Shown: positions 15,672-23,421 of the stretch, piece by piece | How positions within the stretch are numbered: the first letter of the stretch is position 1 | How the letters are laid out: the number at the start of each line of letters is the position of its first letter | Source: JAADDG01 sp964450755 | GTDB lineage: Bacteria > Campylobacterota > Campylobacteria > Campylobacterales > JAADDG01 | Direction: 5' to 3' | Assembly: GCA_964450755.1 (NCBI GenBank) | Contig: CAYVDJ010000038.1 | Coordinates: 1-26,278, forward strand | DNA length: 26,278 nt | Position numbers and translations under genes: made by a program | Notes under the pieces: model-generated | The model's database searches: none | What the model saw: the letters and a program-made list of their open reading frames with translations, nothing else | What the model was told of the DNA's origin: nothing

Positions 15672-16433
15672 TTATTCATCTTTAAATTGGATTTTAATCT
15701 CTATATATCTTCCTTTTTTATAAGGAGGAAATTTATTGTACTTTAAATTTTCAAGAAACTCTTTTAATTTGCTATTAAATGCATTATTATAAGATAACTT
15801 TTCTATCTTATAACTAAATCGTCCATACTTGTCTATTTTTATAAGAACATTGGCTTTGTTACCCGGCAGGGTTTGAGCAGTCTCCTGCCATTTTAGATCG
15901 ATAATCTCCTGTATCTTTCCTATATATTCATTATATTCACCCTTTTTTGATGAACGCCCTGTAACATTATGAGATAATTCCAGATTTTTGATCAATTTTA
16001 AAATTTTCTTTTTCTTTTTTGAACTCTTCTCTTTAATCTGTTTTTTTAGACGACTTGCTTTTGCTTTGTGGGAAACCAGTTTTTCTTCAGCTATTTTTTT
16101 ATAATCATCGGTTTTGACTGTGGAGAAGAGAGATTTTAAATTCTCTTTTTCCACTTTATCGCGGCTTGGAGAATCATCTTTTGGTTTTTTTTCTTCCTCT
16201 TTTTTCTCTACCTCTTTTTGAAGTTCCTGCACGGGGAGTTTTTTAGGCTCTTCTTGCTTAGGTTTCTCTCTCTTTTCTACAATTGTAATTTCCAAAATAT
16301 CTTTTTTATGATATGAATAGTTTTTGGGAGAAACCCTCTCATGATAAAAATAGAATAATATGGTTCCTATGATTAAGGAATATAAAGAAATAGAAACTAT
16401 TCCGCCTAAAAAGAAATATCTGTTTTCACCCAT
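15672..16433 (-). CDS. tolA: TolA-like energy-transducing protein
   Basis: This 253-aa protein has one N-terminal membrane helix (about residues 9-30), a charged Lys/Glu-rich linker (about 50-150) and a C-terminal TonB/TolA-type domain (about 165-253). The helix embeds it in the inner membrane next to TolQ-TolR, and the C-terminal domain reaches across to TolB/Pal. It is much shorter than E. coli TolA (about 420 aa) and lacks the long alanine-rich helix, using a short Lys/Glu/Pro-rich spacer. The ATG overlaps the tolR stop by 8 bases (ATGGGTGA). TolA is preferred over TonB because tolB-pal-cpoB follow. Confidence 0.85.
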   Translation of the reverse strand: MGENRYFFLGGIVSISLYSLIIGTILFYFYHERVSPKNYSYHKKDILEITIVEKREKPKQEEPKKLPVQELQKEVEKKEEEKKPKDDSPSRDKVEKENLKSLFSTVKTDDYKKIAEEKLVSHKAKASRLKKQIKEKSSKKKKKILKLIKNLELSHNVTGRSSKKGEYNEYIGKIQEIIDLKWQETAQTLPGNKANVLIKIDKYGRFSYKIEKLSYNNAFNSKLKEFLENLKYNKFPPYKKGRYIEIKIQFKDE

Positions 16434-16818
16434 CTGTTATTAGAGATACCTTGCTAAAACCGGAATCTTTTATACTTTTTAAGATATACATTACATCTCC
16501 GTAACTCAAAGCTTCATCGGCTTTCAAATAAACAGGTGTTTTTTTGTTTATATTTTGGGAAAAGAGTGAAAAACTGTCGGGAAATGATTTAAAATCATAT
16601 TTATCGTTTTTTATATAGATATTTTTCTCTTTGTCTATCCGCACTTCCAAATCGGGTATTTTTTCCACCGTTTTGGTTTTTGACCCTTGAGGAATATTTA
16701 TCTGCTCTTCATAAACAACGGTAGGTGCGGTTACCATCAAGATAGCCAGTAAAACAAGCATGATATCCACCAAAGGAGTAATATTCAGTTCCGGATTTTC
16801 ACCCCAGTCTATCTTCAT
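16426..16818 (-). CDS. tolR: TolR/ExbD-family proton-channel subunit
   Basis: This 130-aa protein has a single N-terminal membrane helix containing the essential aspartate, Asp18 in NITPLVDIMLVLLAILMV, and a periplasmic ExbD/TolR domain. With TolQ it forms the proton-driven motor that energises TolA. Length is typical (about 130-142). It is 11 bases after tolQ and overlaps tolA. Confidence 0.93.
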   Translation of the reverse strand: MKIDWGENPELNITPLVDIMLVLLAILMVTAPTVVYEEQINIPQGSKTKTVEKIPDLEVRIDKEKNIYIKNDKYDFKSFPDSFSLFSQNINKKTPVYLKADEALSYGDVMYILKSIKDSGFSKVSLITDG

Positions 16819-16829
16819 ATCAAAATCTG

Positions 16830-17396
16830 TTAATAGGCTTTTAAAATATCTATCTGTTGCTGAACATAAGAGATAAGTTCATAGGCTTTTCTCTTTAAAA
16901 GCACATGAGCGCTATATGCCGGAATAGCAACCAATATACCCGCAGCAGTTGCGATAAGAGCTTCACTGATTGCCGGAGCAATGACATTTAACGAAGCGGT
17001 AGTGGTATTGCCAAGTTCACTGAAAGTTATAAGTATCGATACAACAGTACCAAAAAGCCCTATAAAAGGCGATGTAGAAGCGATTACAGAAAGTATTGAA
17101 AGAGATCTGGTAGCCTCATTTTCAGCCATGGTTTTACACATAAAAAGTATCTCCGATGATCTTCCCGCATTTGCACAGCCTTCCAAAAACGAACCACTTG
17201 CCACACTTCTTGAACCCATCAAAATAGACTCAAGGGAAGCACTCTCAACTACAATCTCACTTCTTAAAGTAAAATATCTTGCAATATAAATCCATACGGT
17301 TATAATAAAATATAGAGAAAGCCATGCTAAAACCAAAAGGGTAATAGCATTGCTTCTATCTATATAGTCTAACATGAGATTGAAAAAAGGACCCAT
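16830..17396 (-). CDS. tolQ: TolQ/ExbB-family proton-channel subunit
   Basis: This 188-aa inner-membrane protein has three membrane helices (about residues 17-38, 100-125 and 140-165). It carries the family core TSPFIGLFGTVVSILITF and the late AISEALIATAAGILVAIPA helix that lines the proton path. It is shorter than E. coli TolQ (230 aa). ATG 17396 comes 3 bases after the atpC stop and uses AAAGGA inside atpC, so Tol synthesis is coupled to the ATP synthase operon. Confidence 0.93.
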   Translation of the reverse strand: MGPFFNLMLDYIDRSNAITLLVLAWLSLYFIITVWIYIARYFTLRSEIVVESASLESILMGSRSVASGSFLEGCANAGRSSEILFMCKTMAENEATRSLSILSVIASTSPFIGLFGTVVSILITFSELGNTTTASLNVIAPAISEALIATAAGILVAIPAYSAHVLLKRKAYELISYVQQQIDILKAY

Positions 17397-17399
17397 CGG

Positions 17400-17792
17400 T
17401 TAAACTAATCCTTTTGCGGCACTCTCTATTTTTGCGGTTGCGGTAGCAATAGCAACATCCGAATCGCTTACACTCTCCAAAAGTTTTTTAGCTTCACTTA
17501 ACGATGCCGCTATCTCACTTTCACTCTCTCCCTGTATAGCTACGGCTCCGTCTGCCAAAATAGTAACCTTATCTTCTTCCACTTTGACATGTCCCCAGTT
17601 TACAGCCACCATCTCATGTTTACCGTCTTCTAACTCTATATCGATAACACCGGCTTTCAAAAGAGAAACCAAAGAGGCATGTTTGGGAAGAACCCCAAAC
17701 TCACCGTCTTTTCCCGGAAGCGTTACACTTTTGACATTTTTATCGAAAATACCTCCGTGAGGAGTAACAATCTCTAATCTTATTGTTTCCAT
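17400..17792 (-). CDS. atpC: F1Fo ATP synthase epsilon subunit
   Basis: This 130-aa subunit of the F1 central stalk has an N-terminal beta-sandwich (about residues 1-84: IVTPHGGIFDKNVKSVTLPGK, FGVLPKHASLVSLL, VNWGHVKVEEDKVTILAD) and a C-terminal helical part that can inhibit rotation. It ends the ATP synthase part of the operon, 20 bases after atpD, and is followed almost without a gap by tolQ. Confidence 0.95.
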   Translation of the reverse strand: METIRLEIVTPHGGIFDKNVKSVTLPGKDGEFGVLPKHASLVSLLKAGVIDIELEDGKHEMVAVNWGHVKVEEDKVTILADGAVAIQGESESEIAASLSEAKKLLESVSDSDVAIATATAKIESAAKGLV

Positions 17793-17811
17793 ATTATTTC
17801 CTTAAAAGGTA

Positions 17812-19209
17812 TTAACCTTTCATTTTCTCGGCTTTTGCAATAGCCTCTTCAATTCCACCAACCATATAGAAAGCATTTTCAGGCAGATGATCATATTTAC
17901 CGTCCAAAATACCTTTAAAACTCTCTATTGTCTCTTCAAGAGTTACATATTTTCCGGGGCTTCCTGTAAATATCTCCGCAACGAAAAACGGTTGTGATAA
18001 GAATTTTTCTATTTTTCTTGCTCTCTCAACAACCTGCTTGTCTTCTTCGCTAAGTTCATCCATACCCAAAATAGCAATAATATCCTGAAGATCTTTATAT
18101 TTTTGAAGTACAGCCTGTACGCCTCTTGCCACTTTATAGTGATCTTCTCCCAAAATCTGAGGATCAAGCATTCTTGAAGAAGAATCAAGCGGATCAACCG
18201 CAGGATAGATACCTTTTTCGGCAATAGCTCTGTTTAGAACCGTAGTTGCATCAAGGTGGGCAAAAACCGTTGCAGGAGCGGGATCTGTCAAGTCATCCGC
18301 AGGAACATAAACTGCCTGAACGGAAGTAATAGAACCTTTTTTGGTTGATGTAATTCTCTCTTGAAGCATACCCATCTCACTTGCAAGTGTAGGTTGATAA
18401 CCAACCGCTGAAGGGATACGACCAAGAAGTGCCGACATCTCAGAACCAGCTTGTGCAAATCTAAAGATATTGTCGATAAACATCAAAACATCAAGTCCCA
18501 TGGCATCTCTGAAATATTCAGCCATTGTAAGACCTGTAAGTGCGATTCTGTTTCTAGCTCCCGGAGGCTCATTCATCTGTCCGTAGCACAGAGCAACTTT
18601 CTCAAGAACATCTGATTCTTTCATCTCATGATAAAGATCATTTCCCTCTCTTGTTCTTTCACCGACACCGGCAAATACGGAATAACCGCTGTGTTTAAAC
18701 GCAACATTATGGATAAGTTCCATAATAATAACGGTTTTACCAACACCCGCACCACCAAACAGTCCGACTTTTCCACCCTTCGCATAAGGAGCCAAAAGAT
18801 CGACAACTTTTATACCTGTTTCAAAAATTTCACTTTTGGTACTTTGTTCTTCAAAAGGAGGAGCTTCTCTGTGAATAGACCATTTTTGCTTAACATCTAT
18901 CGGCTCACCCTCATCTATAACATCACCTATAACATTGAAAATTCTGCCAAGTACCTCTTCTCCTACCGGAACCTGGATAGGATTTCCCAATGCTTTTACT
19001 TCTATACCTCTTGTCAGACCTTCGGTCATATCCATTGCAATTGTTCTTACTCTGTTGTCTCCGATATGAGCGGCAACCTCGAGAATCAATTTCTTGCTCT
19101 CTCCCTCAACATCATAATTAACTTCGATAGCTTCGTTAATTTCAGGAAGATAGCTTTCAAAATCGACATCTACAACAGGTCCCATTACCTGAGTTATTAC
19201 ACCATTCAT
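17812..19209 (-). CDS. atpD: F1Fo ATP synthase beta subunit
   Basis: This 465-aa catalytic subunit has Walker A GGAGVGKT at residues 152-159, the catalytic GERTREGND at 183-191, the Walker B strand LMFIDNIFRFAQAG, and the DELSEED lever in the C-terminal domain. Length is typical. It binds ADP and phosphate and makes ATP at the alpha-beta interfaces. It follows atpG after about 30 bases. Confidence 0.98.
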   Translation of the reverse strand: MNGVITQVMGPVVDVDFESYLPEINEAIEVNYDVEGESKKLILEVAAHIGDNRVRTIAMDMTEGLTRGIEVKALGNPIQVPVGEEVLGRIFNVIGDVIDEGEPIDVKQKWSIHREAPPFEEQSTKSEIFETGIKVVDLLAPYAKGGKVGLFGGAGVGKTVIIMELIHNVAFKHSGYSVFAGVGERTREGNDLYHEMKESDVLEKVALCYGQMNEPPGARNRIALTGLTMAEYFRDAMGLDVLMFIDNIFRFAQAGSEMSALLGRIPSAVGYQPTLASEMGMLQERITSTKKGSITSVQAVYVPADDLTDPAPATVFAHLDATTVLNRAIAEKGIYPAVDPLDSSSRMLDPQILGEDHYKVARGVQAVLQKYKDLQDIIAILGMDELSEEDKQVVERARKIEKFLSQPFFVAEIFTGSPGKYVTLEETIESFKGILDGKYDHLPENAFYMVGGIEEAIAKAEKMKG

Positions 19210-19240
19210 TTAAATGTCTCCTTTATTTTCATACATTAAT

Positions 19241-20125
19241 TTATTTCATCGATTCCACACCGCTGATAATCTCTATCAGCTCGGTTGTAATTGATTCTTG
19301 TCTTGCTTTGTTGTATTGGATTGATAACTGTTTTACTCTCTCTTTGGCATTATTGGTTGCATTGTCCATTGCCTGCATCCTTGCACTGTGTTCAGCTGCC
19401 AAAGAGTCTATAAGAGCATAATACATATTGTATTCAAAATATTTCTTTATCAACTCGTCTAAAATACTCTCATCATCTTCAGGTTCGATCTCCATCATGG
19501 AACCGCCTTCTTCTTTCACATCCGAAGGAAGATCAACCGGCATAAGATCCACGCTTTTTATCTCTTGCGTAATCATATTTTTATAACCGTTATGTACGAT
19601 TATAATCTTGTCCGTCGAACCTTTTATAAAATCATCTACGGCATCCTGTACGATCTCCTGAGCTTTCTCGTATGAAGGAGCGGAACTTACTCCTATATAC
19701 TTTTTAAAAAGCTCTATACCGCTGAAAGTGTAATAATCAACACCTTTTCTTCCAACGGCTCTGAGTCTTACTTTTGCATTTTTCTCTTTATACTCCTGTA
19801 ACAGAGTATTGACGGTTTTTATCGTCTGGATATTAAAACCGCCGCACAAGCCTTTGTCTGCCGTAATAAACAAAATATCAACTTTGGCGGGAGTATCATT
19901 TTTTTCAAAAAATCTTCCTTGAACTCCTCCCACTTTAAATTGGTTGATTTTATAAGCGATTTCAGAGAGAACTTCGTTGATTTTCAAAGCATACTCACGA
20001 GATCTTTTCGCCACCTGCTCGGCTCTTTTGAGTTTGGCAGTAGAAACAAGTTTCATGGCTCTTGTTGTCTTTTGAGTATTGTTAACGCTTTTTATCTTTC
20101 TTCTGATATCTTTTAAATTCGCCAT
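19241..20125 (-). CDS. atpG: F1Fo ATP synthase gamma subunit
   Basis: This 294-aa rotor shaft of F1 has the N-terminal helix MANLKDIRRKIKSVNNTQKTTRAMKLV, with TRAMKLVSTAKLKRA being strongly conserved. The C-terminal helix (ITTELIEIISG) forms the other half of the coiled coil. The central DKGLCGGFN motif is present. An acidic stretch (about residues 209-226, EEGGSMMEIEPEDDESIL) is slightly longer than in E. coli. It is 9 bases after atpA. Confidence 0.97.
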   Translation of the reverse strand: MANLKDIRRKIKSVNNTQKTTRAMKLVSTAKLKRAEQVAKRSREYALKINEVLSEIAYKINQFKVGGVQGRFFEKNDTPAKVDILFITADKGLCGGFNIQTIKTVNTLLQEYKEKNAKVRLRAVGRKGVDYYTFSGIELFKKYIGVSSAPSYEKAQEIVQDAVDDFIKGSTDKIIIVHNGYKNMITQEIKSVDLMPVDLPSDVKEEGGSMMEIEPEDDESILDELIKKYFEYNMYYALIDSLAAEHSARMQAMDNATNNAKERVKQLSIQYNKARQESITTELIEIISGVESMK

Positions 20126-20134
20126 TTTTTAACC

Positions 20135-21652
20135 TTATTTTACGACAAAAGTAGCTTTAAAATCATTTAAAGCCTTTTTCAATAGATCCTCTATCTCATC
20201 GTCAATTTTCTTTTTACTTCTTATTTTTTCCAAAATTTCAGGATATTTTGCCTCTACAAACGGATATAGTTCGGCTTCAAATTTGGTAATATCCAAAACC
20301 GGAATATCATCCAAAAAGCCTTTTGCACCGGCATATATAATCACAACCTGTTTCTCGATAGGAAGCGGAGAATAAGGAGGCTGTTTAAGAACCTCTACCA
20401 TTCTTTGACCTCTTTCAAGCTGATTTCTACTGCTCTCATCAAGATCAGATGCAAACTGGGCAAATGCCTGAAGCTCTCTGTACTGTGCAAGATCAAGTCT
20501 CAAAGTTCCAGAAACCTGTTTGGTCGCTTTGATTTGCGCACTACCTCCAACCCTTGATACGGACAAACCGACATTGATAGCGGGTCTGATACCTGAGTTG
20601 AAAAGATCAGTTTCAAGGAAAATCTGACCGTCCGTAATGGAGATAACATTTGTAGGAATATAAGCAGAAACATCACCCGCCTGAGTTTCGATGATAGGAA
20701 GAGCAGTCAATGAACCAGCACCCAAATCATCATTTAGTTTTGCAGCTCTCTCAAGCAGTCTTGAGTGAATATAAAAAACATCACCAGGGTATGCTTCCCT
20801 TCCCGGAGGTCTTCTTAAAATCAAAGACATCTCTCTGTAAGCTACAGCATGTTTTGAGAGATCATCATAGATGATAAGAGCATGTCTGCCGTTATCTCTG
20901 AAATACTCTCCCATCGTTACACCGCAGTACGGAGCCAAAAACTGAAGCGTAGCCGCATCACTCGCACCTGCATTTACAACTACTGTATAATCCATAGCGC
21001 CATGCTCTTCGAGTTTTTTAACAACCTGGGCAACTGTTGACTGTTTTTGCCCTATGGCGACATAGATACAGGTAACATCCTGTCCTTTTTGGTTGATGAT
21101 TGTATCTACCGCAACGGTAGTTTTACCTGTTTGTCTGTCTCCGATGATAAGCTCTCTTTGTCCTCTACCGATAGGAACAAGGGCATCGATGGCTTTCAAA
21201 CCTGTTTGAAGAGGCTCATGAACCGATTTTCTCGCCATAATACCGGGAGCTTTTCTCTCAACAAATCTGTATTCCGTAGCCTCAATAGGACCTTTTCCGT
21301 CTATCGGATCTCCAAGAGCGTTTACAACTCTTCCGACAACATTCTCACCTACTGGAACTTTTAAAAGTCTTCCGAGTCTTTTAACGGAAGTTCCCTCTTT
21401 TACGCCCTCTCCTTTTCCAAGAACAACAACACCGACACTTGTCTCTTCAAGGTTTAGAGCCATTCCTCTTTCACCGTTTTCAAACTCAACCATTTCACCG
21501 GCCATAACATTGTTTAAGCCATAAACAGAAGCAACCCCGTCTCCAAAAGAGATAACTTTTCCAGTCTCTTCTATATCTACACTTAGTTCAAAATTTTCAA
21601 TTCGTTCTTTTAAAATTGAACTAATTTCATCAGCATTTATCTTAGCACCCAC
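20135..21652 (-). CDS. atpA: F1Fo ATP synthase alpha subunit
   Basis: This 505-aa non-catalytic nucleotide-binding subunit has Walker A GDRQTGKT at residues 171-178, ALIIYDDLSKHAVAYR, and the VGLSVSRVGGSAQ stretch carrying the arginine finger that acts on the beta active site. Length is typical (about 500-513). It lies between atpH and atpG. Confidence 0.98.
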   Translation of the reverse strand: MGAKINADEISSILKERIENFELSVDIEETGKVISFGDGVASVYGLNNVMAGEMVEFENGERGMALNLEETSVGVVVLGKGEGVKEGTSVKRLGRLLKVPVGENVVGRVVNALGDPIDGKGPIEATEYRFVERKAPGIMARKSVHEPLQTGLKAIDALVPIGRGQRELIIGDRQTGKTTVAVDTIINQKGQDVTCIYVAIGQKQSTVAQVVKKLEEHGAMDYTVVVNAGASDAATLQFLAPYCGVTMGEYFRDNGRHALIIYDDLSKHAVAYREMSLILRRPPGREAYPGDVFYIHSRLLERAAKLNDDLGAGSLTALPIIETQAGDVSAYIPTNVISITDGQIFLETDLFNSGIRPAINVGLSVSRVGGSAQIKATKQVSGTLRLDLAQYRELQAFAQFASDLDESSRNQLERGQRMVEVLKQPPYSPLPIEKQVVIIYAGAKGFLDDIPVLDITKFEAELYPFVEAKYPEILEKIRSKKKIDDEIEDLLKKALNDFKATFVVK

Positions 21653-21694
21653 TAATTACTCCTTCACATTATTTATTAGTTATTTATATAGTTA

Positions 21695-22225
21695 TTAAAT
21701 AGCTTTGAGAATATGTTCTGTTAATTGAGCTTTTAATCTGTCCTGTGACAAACCAACCTCAACGCCTAAAGCACCGATCTCTACTTTTACACCCGGATAG
21801 TCGGTAATCCTGTTTTCCAATTTGATAGTTGAGTTAAACTTTTTGCTAAATGTCTGCTCCAATTTTTTGATTTGAGGCTCTTTCATTTTAAAATTACTGA
21901 TAATCAAACCCTTGAATTCATTTTTTCTGAGTGAAAGCTGATAATCCAATTCACCGGCAATCGCAGGAATATCCATTAGCCTTTTGTGAGAAACCAAAAG
22001 TTTTACAAAGTTTTCTATCTTTTTATCTTTCGTTTGTAAAGATGAAAGTATAAACTCCTCTTTTTGGCTTTTGGATATATCAGGAGAGAGCAATATATCT
22101 TTGAATTTATGATCTTCAAACGCCAAAACCAATCTGTTTAAACCTTTAAACAGCTCCTCTGTCTCCTTTTGGCTTAAAGCTTTCAGAAGAGCTTTTACAT
22201 ATTTTTTTGCAATCTGTGTATCCAT
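21695..22225 (-). CDS. atpH: F1Fo ATP synthase delta subunit
   Basis: This 176-aa protein links the F1 head to the peripheral stalk. The family shape is clear: a helical N-terminal domain (about residues 1-105, beginning IAKKYVKALLKAL) and a C-terminal part with the conserved PGVKVEIGALGVEVGLSQD-like ending before QLTEHILKAI. It starts 1 base after the atpF stop. Confidence 0.93.
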   Translation of the reverse strand: MDTQIAKKYVKALLKALSQKETEELFKGLNRLVLAFEDHKFKDILLSPDISKSQKEEFILSSLQTKDKKIENFVKLLVSHKRLMDIPAIAGELDYQLSLRKNEFKGLIISNFKMKEPQIKKLEQTFSKKFNSTIKLENRITDYPGVKVEIGALGVEVGLSQDRLKAQLTEHILKAI

Positions 22226-22226
22226 A

Positions 22227-22748
22227 TTATGCTGCCTTTTTCAAAAGGATATTGACCAAACTGTTTTCGTCAAGTTTGATTCCGCCATCTTTGAAAAGTT
22301 CGTTTAAGATTTCAGAAACAGAATCTCTGACAGATTTGCGTCTTTCTATTTCCATTCTCTCTTCATACCCTTTTTCCAGATTTTTAAGTTCAAGTTCAAA
22401 ATCCTTTTTATATTTCTCACTTAAAAGTTCTACCTCTTTATGAGCTGTTTCCACCAAAGATTTTGCATTTGCTTTTGCTTCTTCAAGCTCTTTTAAAGCT
22501 TCCTCTTTTAAAACTTTGGTATCTTGAACTTTTTTTTGGACAGATTCCAACCTTGAGGCAATCTCTTCTCTTCTGCCTACAAAAAACTCTTTAAGAGGTT
22601 TGGCTATAAGATAGTATAATATAGCGGCAAAAATCAAAAAGTTGATTGTCCTACTTACTATATCCGTTCCTTCATGAGCTTCTCCGCCGGAAGCAAACAC
22701 AAGGATCGGTAACAACAAAGCTGTTAAAAAAACTGTTTTTCTCTTCAT
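22227..22748 (-). CDS. atpF: F1Fo ATP synthase b subunit
   Basis: This 173-aa protein is one strand of the peripheral stalk. Before the usual membrane anchor (about residues 32-52, TINFLIFAAILYYLIAKPL) there is an extra signal-peptide-like segment (about 1-20, FLTALLLPILVFASG). A long charged coiled coil follows. The N-terminal extension is unlike E. coli b and is seen in Campylobacterota. It is 9 bases after the b' gene. Confidence 0.92.
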   Translation of the reverse strand: MKRKTVFLTALLLPILVFASGGEAHEGTDIVSRTINFLIFAAILYYLIAKPLKEFFVGRREEIASRLESVQKKVQDTKVLKEEALKELEEAKANAKSLVETAHKEVELLSEKYKKDFELELKNLEKGYEERMEIERRKSVRDSVSEILNELFKDGGIKLDENSLVNILLKKAA

Positions 22749-22757
22749 ACCCCCTCC

Positions 22758-23180
22758 TTATAATTGACTTATTTTACTTTTGATATTTTCTTGATATTGT
22801 GGCAATTGTGAAAGCAAATTGTCTTTGAGAGCTTTTTTCTCATCATCCAACTCTTTTAAGAAAGCAGAATATTTATCCTCCAAAAGACTCTTTTTCCTTT
22901 CGATTTTATCCTGCATCTGCTCTTTAATCTTTGAGATGGCACTCTCTTTTATCTTTGCAGCTTCAGCTTTTGCACTTGTGATAACATCGTGTGCCTCTTT
23001 CTTGTACTCATTAATACTTCCATCCATATTTGAAGCATTTTTAAGATCTTCGGCTATCAATTCATCTCTTCTCTTTACATAATCAAGCAATGGTATATAA
23101 ACCATCTTGTTTAGTAAATAGATAAGTATAATAAACAAAATAGCAGTCATAAGCATCAATCCGAAACTTATATCTAACAT
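22758..23180 (-). CDS. atpF': F1Fo ATP synthase b' subunit
   Basis: This 140-aa second b-type stalk subunit has one N-terminal membrane helix (about residues 5-27, FGLMLMTAILFIILIYLLNKMVYIPLL) and then a charged coiled coil. Together with atpF it gives a heterodimeric stalk, as in cyanobacteria and Campylobacterota. It is the first gene of the atp-tol string. The ribosome-binding site AGGAGAG is 3-8 bases before the ATG, and a clear promoter lies about 35 bases upstream. Confidence 0.92.
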   Translation of the reverse strand: MLDISFGLMLMTAILFIILIYLLNKMVYIPLLDYVKRRDELIAEDLKNASNMDGSINEYKKEAHDVITSAKAEAAKIKESAISKIKEQMQDKIERKKSLLEDKYSAFLKELDDEKKALKDNLLSQLPQYQENIKSKISQL

Positions 23181-23214
23181 CCGCTCTCCTTTCTCCGGGT
23201 TTTGAAATTGCGAA

Positions 23215-23223
23215 ATTTTACCA
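23215..23223 (-). promoter_or_regulatory. Promoter of the atp-tol operon
   Basis: The minus strand reads TTTTATTGTGGTAAAAT: a TAAAAT -10 box with an extended TGG element, preceded by a T-rich stretch in place of a -35, the usual Campylobacterota pattern. It is the only clear promoter before the 13-gene string. Confidence 0.65.
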
Positions 23224-23371
23224 CAATAAAAGAAAAAGGAAAATTAAATGAATAGATAAACGGTATAAAAATCTCTTTTTTTACTCTTTTATAATCATGT
23301 GCTACGATTTGATACAAAATCATTATAAATATAATAACTATTAATTAAATAATTTTTGTTTAAATTACTTA

Positions 23372-23380
23372 TGGTAACAT
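23372..23380 (+). promoter_or_regulatory. Possible extended -10 promoter for the lipoprotein gene
   Basis: TGGTAACAT lies about 42 bases before the ATG at 23422, preceded by T-rich DNA. The rest of 23224-23371 is A/T-rich with no gene or other clear structure. Confidence 0.4.
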
Positions 23381-23421
23381 TCCTAAAATTGATAAATTAT
23401 TTCAACCAAAGGATAAAAATA

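Noticed and set aside
15672..16433. TonB rather than TolA
   Set aside because: The gene is followed by tolB, pal and cpoB and preceded by tolQ and tolR; no TonB-dependent receptor is in the window.
18628..19239. Open frame of 203 codons antisense to atpD
   Set aside because: It lies wholly opposite a certain atpD gene, is rich in Tyr/Asn/Phe and basic residues with no family features, and has no own ribosome-binding site. It is a shadow of atpD codon use.
23356..23421. Upstream start giving 22 more residues on the large lipoprotein
   Set aside because: It would place a second basic segment before the lipoprotein signal, lacks a ribosome-binding site, and would bypass the well-spaced AAAGGA before ATG 23422.
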